Source: Hymenobacter piscis
GTDB taxonomy: Bacteria > Bacteroidota > Bacteroidia > Cytophagales > Hymenobacteraceae
Assembly (NCBI RefSeq): GCF_018760735.1
Contig: NZ_JAHHZN010000014.1
Span: 1-64,000, forward strand
Direction of reading: 5' to 3'
DNA: 64,000 nucleotides
Shown: positions 58,456 to 64,000 of the stretch, one piece after another
Layout of the letters: every line of letters starts with the position of its first letter
How positions within the stretch are numbered: the stretch's first letter is position 1
Notes under the pieces: model-generated
What the model saw: only the letters and a program-made list of their open reading frames with translations
What the model was told of the DNA's origin: nothing
Databases searched by the model: none
Program-made: the position numbers and the translations under genes

Positions 58456-59113
58456 TGTATAACCACTGGGTGTTTCGGGTAACGTCAAACAGGCCGTCGA
58501 TGGCGGCGGCGTCAAAATGGCGGGGAATGGTAATTTCGATGGTATCTACCCCGTACTGCTGCAGGCGGGCAATCTTTTCCGGGCCGCACCGGTGCTCGGC
58601 ATGAATCTCAATGAGCAGAATGGGCGTGCCCTGAGCATCATAGAAAATGACGTCGGGCCGGGCCAGCAGCCGGCCTTTTCGCTCGTCGAAGGGCTCCCCG
58701 GGAATGCGCGGCTCGACGACCTGCTTGGCCTGGTCGTCGAGGTAGATATTCTGTTCTCGTACGGCCCTCGCCGCCTCCACCTCGCGGGCCACTGCCAGGC
58801 GGGGAATCTGGCCGGTGTAGCCCTCCGGCGGTAGGGCGTACACGGCCGGCACCATCACCCGTAGGCGGGCAATAAGCAGCTGCTTGGCCTTGTTGTGGCG
58901 GAAGCTTTCACTCCCGTAGGTGCAGGGTCGCTCTGTATTGGTGACTTTGTGGGCAAAGTGCGGCTCCACCACCGAGCTGCGCTGGGCCTTGGGAATCATG
59001 GACTCGCGGCAGTGCTCACAGATGTAGCGGCCGTGGGGCACGGCCCGGCTAATGTGAACTTCCTGCTCCTGCGCCCCGACATCAAGGGCGTGGTCACATT
59101 GCACGGTAGCCAT
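57644..59113 (-). CDS. CoiA-like nuclease-domain protein (frame 1 of a split gene)
   Basis: The N-terminal part is clearly coding: CEHCRESMIPKAQ zinc motif, VVEPHFAHK...RPCTYGSESFRHNKAKQLL, and a PD-(D/E)XK-like core RPDVIFYDAQGTPILLIEIH, as in CoiA-family proteins, ending in the conserved TQWLYN. After about 58,440 this frame switches to codons poor in G/C at the third position (many CGA, GGA, GCA, CTT), which is not like the other genes here. In that region the +1 frame is the better coding frame. The C-terminal 260 residues of this frame are probably not the natural product. Start MATVQC at 59113, 6 bp after the exonuclease. Confidence 0.6.
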   Translation of the reverse strand: MATVQCDHALDVGAQEQEVHISRAVPHGRYICEHCRESMIPKAQRSSVVEPHFAHKVTNTERPCTYGSESFRHNKAKQLLIARLRVMVPAVYALPPEGYTGQIPRLAVAREVEAARAVREQNIYLDDQAKQVVEPRIPGEPFDERKGRLLARPDVIFYDAQGTPILLIEIHAEHRCGPEKIARLQQYGVDTIEITIPRHFDAAAIDGLFDVTRNTQWLYNGQRATYQFDAADPRLLGAGCIPATDLPGPVSDRAETLKCRLNRVKGAVFAVRGLLGRADVAEQNEAYRVAEATGQEFVAGLEARRGERETRLAEEIRPGVEGYRAELERRGDALAQHEKEIRSRQRALSTAEISLGKSIRNGEAQLARVLPYLEGRAQRPSRDLGRRRSSLGIQVADVERRLTRLREQYAIREREALDREAKLLDQQAEQLRAEEEELTKAEAGLGTAETTAERSAAKRVSDLQRFEQYYQEMQGIKARAGGPGAAERG

Positions 59114-59118
59114 GGGCG

Positions 59119-60327
59119 TTAGGCAGCTTGGGCGGCCAGCACGTCGGCCGCCGCGTACAACAAACAATCCACCCCGTAGCGGGTGCGCTTGACCAGCACC
59201 GGCCGCAGCTGCTCCAGCTGCGCGGCGCTCAGCTTGAATTCGCGCTTCAGCTCCGTGCGGGTGTAGTGGCCGGCCGGGGTGTGGGGCACGTACCGCACGT
59301 AGTCTACGCCCTCGCGCAGCCCTGCCACATCATATAGTTCCTGCAGGCTCAGGTTGGAACCTAAGCTACCGGGTTGCGCCTGGTGCTGGCACACGACCAG
59401 CATGGCCGCCGCCGGCCGCCGCCACCCGCCTGTAAGGAAATATACCCCGCCGGCGAAGTTGCCATAAGGTACCAGGTGCGCCGGGGCCGGTTCATGGCCC
59501 TTGCCGTACCGGGGCAACAGCAGCCGTTCCCCGTAGCGGTGCCACATCTGCAGCCCAAAACCCGTCAGCTCAACGCTGAACGCCTCCGCGGAGGCCTGCG
59601 CTGAAATTCGCTCCCCGCGCTGCTCATACGCATGGTGCAGGTGCACCAGCCCTACCCGCTGCAAGTCGGGAAAGTGCTGCTGGGTCCAAGTGTCGTTGAG
59701 CGCCTGCAGCCGCAGGCGCTCCGCCTCTTCCTGGTTCCAGAGAAAGGAGTAGATAATGCCCTGCTCGGTGGCCAGTTCCCGCCGCCGCGTCCGCTCCACG
59801 TCGATACGCCGGCGCACGGAAGGCCGATTCAGGTAGCGCCAGACGGCCCGAGTGGCGTGGGTGTCGGCCAGGGCCGTGTGCGCGGGGCCGTCCCACTCGT
59901 GCAGCACGTAGGCCGCCGCCGTCGATAAGGACTGCCACCGGTAGTTCTGGTAGTAGGTGTGCCATTCCCCGTAGAACTCAGCAAAGGCCAGCATCGCGCA
60001 CTCCACCCGCCGCGGCCGGGCCTGGGTTAGTACGTGTCCGAGAACGCCCCCCTCAAAGGCTGCGTTGTAGATGACCAGGTGCGCGCCGCGCAGCAAGTGC
60101 AGCAGCTGCGGGGTCAGCTCGGCCAGGGTGGGCACGTCCGGATGCAGCACCTGGGCGGGGGGAATGCCGTGGATGGCCTCGGCCTCGGGCCACTCGGTAT
60201 GCCGCTCCGGCCGCACCAGCGTATCGAGCAGCACCCGGCCGCGGCCGTCCACGAGGGCCAGGCTCAGCACCTCCGGGTCCTGGCCCAGTAAGCCGGTTGT
60301 TTCAGTATCGAGAAAGAGTAGGCGCAT
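59119..60327 (-). CDS. DEDDh 3'-5' exonuclease (Pol III epsilon-like) with extra C-terminal domain
   Basis: 402 residues, start MRLLFLDTET. ExoI FLDTETTGL, ExoII VIYNAAFE, ExoIII HTALADTHATRAV. The ExoII position usually held by Asp (NxxFD) is Glu here; since the change is conservative, activity may remain. The first 180 residues are the nuclease. The C-terminal 220 residues, with HEPAPAHLVPYGNFAGGVYFLTGGWRRPAAAMLVVCQHQ, are an unassigned domain. It is upstream of the CoiA-like gene with a 5-bp gap, so the two putative nucleases share an operon. Confidence 0.85.
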   Translation of the reverse strand: MRLLFLDTETTGLLGQDPEVLSLALVDGRGRVLLDTLVRPERHTEWPEAEAIHGIPPAQVLHPDVPTLAELTPQLLHLLRGAHLVIYNAAFEGGVLGHVLTQARPRRVECAMLAFAEFYGEWHTYYQNYRWQSLSTAAAYVLHEWDGPAHTALADTHATRAVWRYLNRPSVRRRIDVERTRRRELATEQGIIYSFLWNQEEAERLRLQALNDTWTQQHFPDLQRVGLVHLHHAYEQRGERISAQASAEAFSVELTGFGLQMWHRYGERLLLPRYGKGHEPAPAHLVPYGNFAGGVYFLTGGWRRPAAAMLVVCQHQAQPGSLGSNLSLQELYDVAGLREGVDYVRYVPHTPAGHYTRTELKREFKLSAAQLEQLRPVLVKRTRYGVDCLLYAAADVLAAQAA

Positions 60328-60337
60328 CGACACAGCT

Positions 60338-60847
60338 TTATTTTAGACCCAGCAGCTTTTTCGCCTCCCGTATCAGCTTCCGTTGGTTTCGCGCTTGCTG
60401 CTGCATTTCCCGCTTCTGTTCCTCCTCCTGAAACTCTGCATCGAGGCGGTTAAGCTCCCCCTCATAGAATATCCGTTTACGGTCGATATAGGCGGGTGCT
60501 GTTTCTATTTCTTGCTCACCCTGAACAACAGTTGGTATTTCCACTCCTACCGAGAACATCAACTCGCCATTGTGCAGGTTATCATCCTGCCAAAATAGTA
60601 AGTGAATGAAGGGCGTCATGTTGTCCGTAACGAACTGCTCCAGGTGGGGTCTGATGAATGAAAAATCAAAGCCCGGCACATGGTTACTAACAACGAAGCG
60701 CACCATTTCCTGATCATTCTGCCAATCATCGAAAGCCAAGCATATGTACGTCATGTTATCCCGGTAGTCAAACCAGGGGGAGCCTTTGACAAGCGGGATT
60801 TTGGCTCCGTAATATTTGTAGCCCATGCAGGCAAGAATGGAAATCAT
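60338..60847 (-). CDS. Unknown 169-residue protein
   Basis: α/β protein (YGAKIPLVKGSPWFDYRDNMTYICLAFDDWQ) ending in a charged coiled coil (EGELNRLDAEFQEEEQKREMQQQARNQRKLIREAKKLLG). Either ATG, 60847 or 60826 (MGYKYYG), could start it. Same strand as and 10 bp upstream of the exonuclease, so probably operonic. No family recognised. Confidence 0.65.
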   Translation of the reverse strand: MISILACMGYKYYGAKIPLVKGSPWFDYRDNMTYICLAFDDWQNDQEMVRFVVSNHVPGFDFSFIRPHLEQFVTDNMTPFIHLLFWQDDNLHNGELMFSVGVEIPTVVQGEQEIETAPAYIDRKRIFYEGELNRLDAEFQEEEQKREMQQQARNQRKLIREAKKLLGLK

Positions 60848-60862
60848 CGGGAAGTGGGTTCG

Positions 60863-60979
60863 TTATTGATTGCCCGCGGTGCCCACGTACGGCAGTAGGC
60901 CGGGCTCCATCTCCACGGCCTTGCGAAAACCGTAGTCTGAAACCCAGCCCGTGCTGGTCAACGGTGAAAAGGAGGCCAT
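60863..60979 (-). CDS. Possible 38-residue peptide
   Basis: ATG 60979 to TAA 60865-60863 encodes MASFSPLTSTGWVSDYGFRK followed by AVEMEPGLLPYVGTAGNQ. It lies 15 bp after the DUF932 gene stop and 15 bp before the next gene, filling the gap between two co-directional genes. Codon use is ordinary for this window. Weak evidence; may be a real small gene. Confidence 0.35.
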   Translation of the reverse strand: MASFSPLTSTGWVSDYGFRKAVEMEPGLLPYVGTAGNQ

Positions 60980-60994
60980 ACGCGAACGGACGAA

Positions 60995-62032
60995 TTATAA
61001 GGTAAGACTCAAGGTAGCCATTTGGTGGAACGCCGCCTCATCGGCCCGGTACCGGTCGTTGATATTCAGGGCGCTGCGTGAGTTAAACAGAGCATAATTG
61101 AGCGCGTTGTAAGCCAGCCAGAGGGTGGCCGGCTGCTGCAGCTCCCGTTCCTCCTTTTCCAGCCGCTCCAGGGCGGTGCGGGCCAGCATCTTGGGAAGGC
61201 CCGCCTCAGCCAGTACCTCTTCTTCCCGCCCCGAAATAAGCACCTGGGCCAGGCGCTGGTACACCTGGGCGGTCAGGGCCGAGCTGGCGCCGCTGAACTG
61301 ACGCAGGGTACGGGTCAGGTACTGCTCGAACCACTGCAGATCCAGGGCGCGGTGGGTGAATTTCTTCTGCACCAAAATTTCAGATTCCCGCTTCTGGTTC
61401 ACCTGCCGGCGCTCGGTCAGCCCATGCTCCCTCACTTGCTTGGCGTCCTTGTACTTCTTGGGCTTGCCGTTGGCCAGCCACTGCAGGTAGTCATCCAGGC
61501 TCATGTAATCGTCGGCCCAGCCCATCAGCCCGTTCTGGCAGACTAGCCGGTAATAGCTTACCCGCATGGCGGATGAAACAATGGATTCCACATGCTCAGC
61601 CAGGGCTGTGCCCTGCAGCGTGAACGGGGTTTTGCCGTGGTAGCTGTTGTTGATAATCATCGTCTTCTGCAGCCGGTCCGAAACGGTCGTGTCACCGGCC
61701 TGCGACGTGATGTTGATTTCCTCCGGCAGAATCAGGCTGATAGAGAAGTCGCCCCGGGACGTATAGCGCACGTCGAGCTGATGGTCTGGAAAAACGGACT
61801 CCGCCACCTTGCGGATAAGCGCGTTCGGAATGAGTGTGTAGTCCTTGCTCTGCAGGGCGAAGATGCTGCTCTGGCCCGGCGTCATCTCACCCACGATGGC
61901 CGTCTGCCGGTCACTGGGCAGCAGCTTGACATCCTCGGGCAGCAGCTGACTCAGCGGCTGGCGCTCGACAGGAAAGCAGATGGGGTCCCATAGTAGGCTG
62001 CGGTCTAAAATGACGCTTTGGCTCATGCTCAA
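60995..62032 (-). CDS. DUF932-family plasmid/phage protein
   Basis: 345 residues. The middle KTMIINNSYHGKTPFTLQGTA...VSYYRLVCQNGLMG and the end ATLWLAYNALNYALFNSRSALNINDRYRADEAAFHQMA match the DUF932 (phage/plasmid-like, TIGR03299-type) pattern. Its molecular function is unknown, but it is frequent on plasmids and phages. Upstream is an AT-rich, palindrome-dense region with a CGTATATTAG box (minus strand from 62058) of the same type as the palindrome promoters. Confidence 0.75.
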   Translation of the reverse strand: MSMSQSVILDRSLLWDPICFPVERQPLSQLLPEDVKLLPSDRQTAIVGEMTPGQSSIFALQSKDYTLIPNALIRKVAESVFPDHQLDVRYTSRGDFSISLILPEEINITSQAGDTTVSDRLQKTMIINNSYHGKTPFTLQGTALAEHVESIVSSAMRVSYYRLVCQNGLMGWADDYMSLDDYLQWLANGKPKKYKDAKQVREHGLTERRQVNQKRESEILVQKKFTHRALDLQWFEQYLTRTLRQFSGASSALTAQVYQRLAQVLISGREEEVLAEAGLPKMLARTALERLEKEERELQQPATLWLAYNALNYALFNSRSALNINDRYRADEAAFHQMATLSLTL

Positions 62033-62052
62033 AAATTTTGTCTGATTGCTAA

Positions 62053-62058
62053 TATACG
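62053..62058 (-). promoter_or_regulatory. CGTATA-type core promoter of the DUF932 gene
   Basis: CGTATA on the minus strand (62058-62053), 21 bp before the ATG. A poorly matching TTCAAT...TATTG pair lies at about the usual upstream position (62072-62096). Confidence 0.4.
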
Positions 62059-62100
62059 ATTGGCTGCACAGAATTGCAATAACAGAATTGAACTTACTGG

Positions 62101-62160
62101 ATCTTGATTAATCAACTGCGTAATCAAGATTCAGTTTTTCCAATTGGAAAAACTGAATCT
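62101..62160. repeat. Nested inverted repeats: 10-bp arms plus perfect 34-bp palindrome
   Basis: ATCTTGATTA (62101-62110) / TAATCAAGAT (62121-62130), immediately joined to a perfect 34-bp palindrome (62127-62160) centred on CCAATTGG. It lies in the 351-bp intergenic region between divergent genes. Confidence 0.8.
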
Positions 62161-62383
62161 GTAAAATTAAATTGGAAAATCAGAGTGCATTACTTTGTTC
62201 TCAGGTTTTGGCCGGGTACATTAGCACCCGGTAAGTAACAATTATCGGGTGTAATAACGTAATAACACAAACCGCATTATTTAAATCCTATTAATTAGTT
62301 TTACCTTACTTTATCCCGTTAAAAGCTAATTTAGTTCTTTTCTCCCGAATTCGAGGTAACTTTCTGTCAACTCCCACTCTGTC
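62161..62383. other. AT-rich intergenic region with alternative stem-loops
   Basis: No gene seen. It contains ATTGGAAAA repeated from the palindrome (62171), CCGGGT/ACCCGG (62212-62231), which competes with CACCCG/CGGGTG, a tandem GTAATAAC GTAATAAC (62251-62266), and a weak copy of the pyrimidine leader (CTTTTCTCCCGAATTCG, near 62340). Candidate control or origin region; not proven. Confidence 0.45.
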
Positions 62384-62626
62384 ATGAACCATACCCGCAC
62401 TCCGATGGACAAGCAACTGCTTGCCCTCTTTATTCTGCTGCTGGCCGGTGTCGTCCTGGTGCTGATTGGCGACCACATTCCGGCCTGGCAAAAAGCAGCC
62501 CTGATGGCACTCGCCCTGCTGGGCGCCCGCCCGCTGGCCGATGGCTTCATGCGCTACGTCTGGCTCACCGGCCTCAGCTTGTCTGGCCTGGTACTGGCGC
62601 TGGAAGTGGCTAAGCAATTCGTGTAA
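62384..62626 (+). CDS. Two-span membrane protein, paralogue A (80 aa)
   Basis: MDKQLLALFILLLAGVVLVLIGDHIPAWQKAALMALALLGARPLADGFMRYVWLTGLSLSGLVLALEVAKQ. It aligns end to end with the 80-residue protein at 63068-63310 (shared LARP/ARPLA-G---Y---GL pattern). Small inner-membrane protein, role unknown. Confidence 0.65.
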   Translation: MNHTRTPMDKQLLALFILLLAGVVLVLIGDHIPAWQKAALMALALLGARPLADGFMRYVWLTGLSLSGLVLALEVAKQFV

Positions 62627-62713
62627 CCTACACCTTATTATATAGTACACATACACACAGCCGGCAAGCCTACTTGTCGGCTGCTCTGTTTCACCCCCTT
62701 TTCCCAGTACCCA

Positions 62714-62947
62714 ATGGCTTATTCAGTCGACTACCGCAAGAGCAAACTTCAGGAGTGGATGCAGCTCGAACAGCAATACAATGAAATCGGCGCGGCTATC
62801 CGCCCGCACTTGGCTAAGCTGGAAGATGATTCCCTGACGGATGCGCAGTGGGACCAGGTAGCCCGGGCAATTGAGCGGCTGTACGACTCGTTGAAACAAG
62901 TCAGCGAATCAAAGCACAATGTCGCCCGCGTTGTGGCCAGCCTGTAA
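62714..62947 (+). CDS. Unknown 77-residue helical protein
   Basis: Soluble, helical (QEWMQLEQQYNEIGAAIRPHLAKLEDDSLTDAQWDQVARAIERLYDSLKQV). Lies between the two paralogous membrane-protein genes on the same strand. Its ATG follows a pyrimidine-rich leader (CCCTTTTCCCAGTACCCA). No family recognised. Confidence 0.65.
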   Translation: MAYSVDYRKSKLQEWMQLEQQYNEIGAAIRPHLAKLEDDSLTDAQWDQVARAIERLYDSLKQVSESKHNVARVVASL

Positions 62948-63067
62948 TGCCTAGTGGCTGCCGACGCACTCAATGCGTCGGCAGCCAACGGCATTACCCA
63001 AAACCCCGTATATTCAATTGACTACTTCGGTAAAGCATTCATTCATGTACTTTTAACTCACCTGAAC

Positions 63068-63310
63068 ATGCGCTTTACCGAACGTCCTTCCCTCGACCAA
63101 CAGGCCCTGTCGGTCTTTATTATGCTGGTTGTGGTTGTCATCCTGGCCCACAATCCAACGATGCACCCCGGCCTGCAGGCCAGTATCATGGGGGCCGCCC
63201 TTTGGCTGGCCCGCCCCATTGCCCAGGGGGTGCTGCAGTACCTGCGGATTGCCGGTCTGGTGCTCTGCGCCTTCTTGGTCGTACTCACCGGCTTCGAGCT
63301 GGTCTACTAA
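63068..63310 (+). CDS. Two-span membrane protein, paralogue B (80 aa)
   Basis: Start MRFTERPSLDQQ at 63068. Spans ALSVFIMLVVVVILAHN and LRIAGLVLCAFLVVLTGFEL with LARPIAQGVLQY in between. Same length and layout as the protein at 62384-62626, so the two are diverged duplicates. Function unknown. Confidence 0.65.
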   Translation: MRFTERPSLDQQALSVFIMLVVVVILAHNPTMHPGLQASIMGAALWLARPIAQGVLQYLRIAGLVLCAFLVVLTGFELVY

Positions 63311-63328
63311 TTTGCTCGCCTTCTCCTG

Positions 63329-63700
63329 ATGCGTTCCGGTTCAACTACTTCCTGGCGGGCTTACCTGCCAGGACTCCTCTGCCTGGTGGCCGCCGACTAC
63401 TATCTGAAACCGGCGCAGCGCCTCATTATTAACGGCTCGGTCGATGAGCAGTACTGGGCGCGGCTAACCGTCGTGCTACTGTGGTCCGTACTTTTCGCCG
63501 GCATGGCACTGCTGGCCACGGCCCGCCGCCCGCCGCGGCCTTTGCGGCTCGCTACTTGGGCTATGGCTGGCTTTATGCCGGTGTTTATGCTCCTGCAATG
63601 GTGGCCCGCCCGCAATGATGTTTCGGTGCGCAAGGGGCCGGATGTGTACGCGACCCAGCGCAACGGCCGGACCATTGCAGTGCACCTGGGCGCGCCATAA
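63329..63700 (+). CDS. Three-span membrane protein (123 aa)
   Basis: Hydrophobic segments YLPGLLCLVAADYYL, LTVVLLWSVLFAGMALLA and LATWAMAGFMPVFMLLQWW, then a basic C-terminus. It starts 18 bp after paralogue B, so probably co-transcribed; the transcript ends at 63759-63790. No family recognised. Confidence 0.65.
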   Translation: MRSGSTTSWRAYLPGLLCLVAADYYLKPAQRLIINGSVDEQYWARLTVVLLWSVLFAGMALLATARRPPRPLRLATWAMAGFMPVFMLLQWWPARNDVSVRKGPDVYATQRNGRTIAVHLGAP

Positions 63701-63758
63701 TTGCTCACAGTAAATGAGCAGATTACGTGTAATCGCGTTACTACACGCCACCGCAACA

Positions 63759-63790
63759 GAAAGGGCCGGGAAATATTCCCGGCCCTTTCT
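63759..63790. terminator. Terminator
   Basis: AGAAAGGGCCGGGAA / TTCCCGGCCCTTTCT, loop AT, following the 63329-63700 gene. Confidence 0.85.
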
Positions 63791-63906
63791 ACATATGCAG
63801 CATGAGCTTAATTCGCTTGCAGGAGCTAAAGCTCAAGTATTCTTAACGGCGAAATATCATCTATAATTCATCGAAACCTAATTTTTATATCAACTTTATC
63901 TTTGCC

Positions 63907-64000
63907 TCAGCGTTCCGTTTCTACTCGCTTCAGATACGGCTGCAACAGCTTTAGCAAGCTACCCATCGTGTTCCCGCTAATTTCGGCCAAGTTGTACAAC
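63907..64000 (-). CDS. C-terminus of a gene beyond the right edge
   Basis: The last 30 codons before TGA (63909-63907) read LYNLAEISGNTMGSLLKLLQ then PYLKRVETER. Codon use is typical for the window. Too short to identify. Confidence 0.45.
   Translation of the reverse strand, partial: LYNLAEISGNTMGSLLKLLQPYLKRVETER

Noticed and set aside
1..64000. CRISPR arrays, tRNA and rRNA genes
   Set aside because: No regularly spaced repeats and no tRNA- or rRNA-like sequences were seen on either strand.

Overview
The window looks like part of a large conjugative plasmid or integrative conjugative element from a GC-rich Bacteroidetes, most likely Cytophagales and close to Hymenobacter. The reasons are: a Bacteroidetes-type traE-F-G-J-K-N-M-O transfer operon; almost no Shine-Dalgarno sites, with short pyrimidine-rich leaders instead; a few promoters close to the Bacteroidetes TAnnTTTG -7 element; a secreted protein with a C-terminal tail like a type IX sorting domain; and GC-rich third codon positions. 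I found no rRNA, tRNA, CRISPR array, replication initiator, ParA, relaxase or coupling ATPase, so plasmid versus ICE cannot be settled from this window.

Layout. 1-4.0 kb: minus-strand operon (ParB-like protein, two small genes, a cytosine methyltransferase cut by the window edge) and an HNH nuclease. 4.2-6.6 kb: unknown genes. 6.6-12.1 kb: a compact plus-strand cluster that looks like a new type of peptide-modification (RiPP-like) locus. It has a secreted TPR protein, an isoprenoid-synthase/terpene-cyclase-like fusion enzyme, an M50 membrane protease with a PqqD-like N-terminus, and two short paralogous peptides that share a strongly conserved segment. 12.1-23 kb: small membrane and secreted proteins, a UvrD-type helicase, an sce7726-like nuclease and many unknowns. 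23.3-31.6 kb: a block of mostly minus-strand genes with an adenine methyltransferase (DUF4942), an ArdC-like antirestriction protein, a very acidic 57-residue protein and many small unknown genes. 31.7-34.2 kb: paired stem-loops, a SEFIR-domain protein, a SEC-C protein and a DUF3127 protein. 34.4-39.4 kb: a giant Toprim protein with repeated C-terminal modules, and its small upstream partner. 39.7-50.5 kb: the conjugation (type IV secretion) operon. 50.6-64 kb: a degenerate response regulator, umuDC, an XRE regulator, an ImmA/IrrE-like metalloprotease, a tyrosine recombinase, a CoiA-like gene split over two reading frames, a DEDDh exonuclease, a DUF932 protein and small membrane proteins.

The strongest regulatory signal is a family of at least eight minus-strand promoters between 3.4 and 31.6 kb. 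Each carries the palindrome TGATTCAAT-N-ATTGAATCA at a fixed distance (13 bp in seven of eight) from an invariant CGTATA box. They drive the ParB/cytosine-methyltransferase operon, the HNH gene, the adenine methyltransferase, the ArdC gene and several small operons. A diverged plus-strand copy precedes the acidic protein. This suggests a coordinated regulon of establishment or anti-defence functions, like the leading region of a conjugative plasmid. A second, separate signal is a dispersed pyrimidine-rich motif of about 18 bp (TTTCTyCCCAACCGCCCC) found between genes across the whole window.
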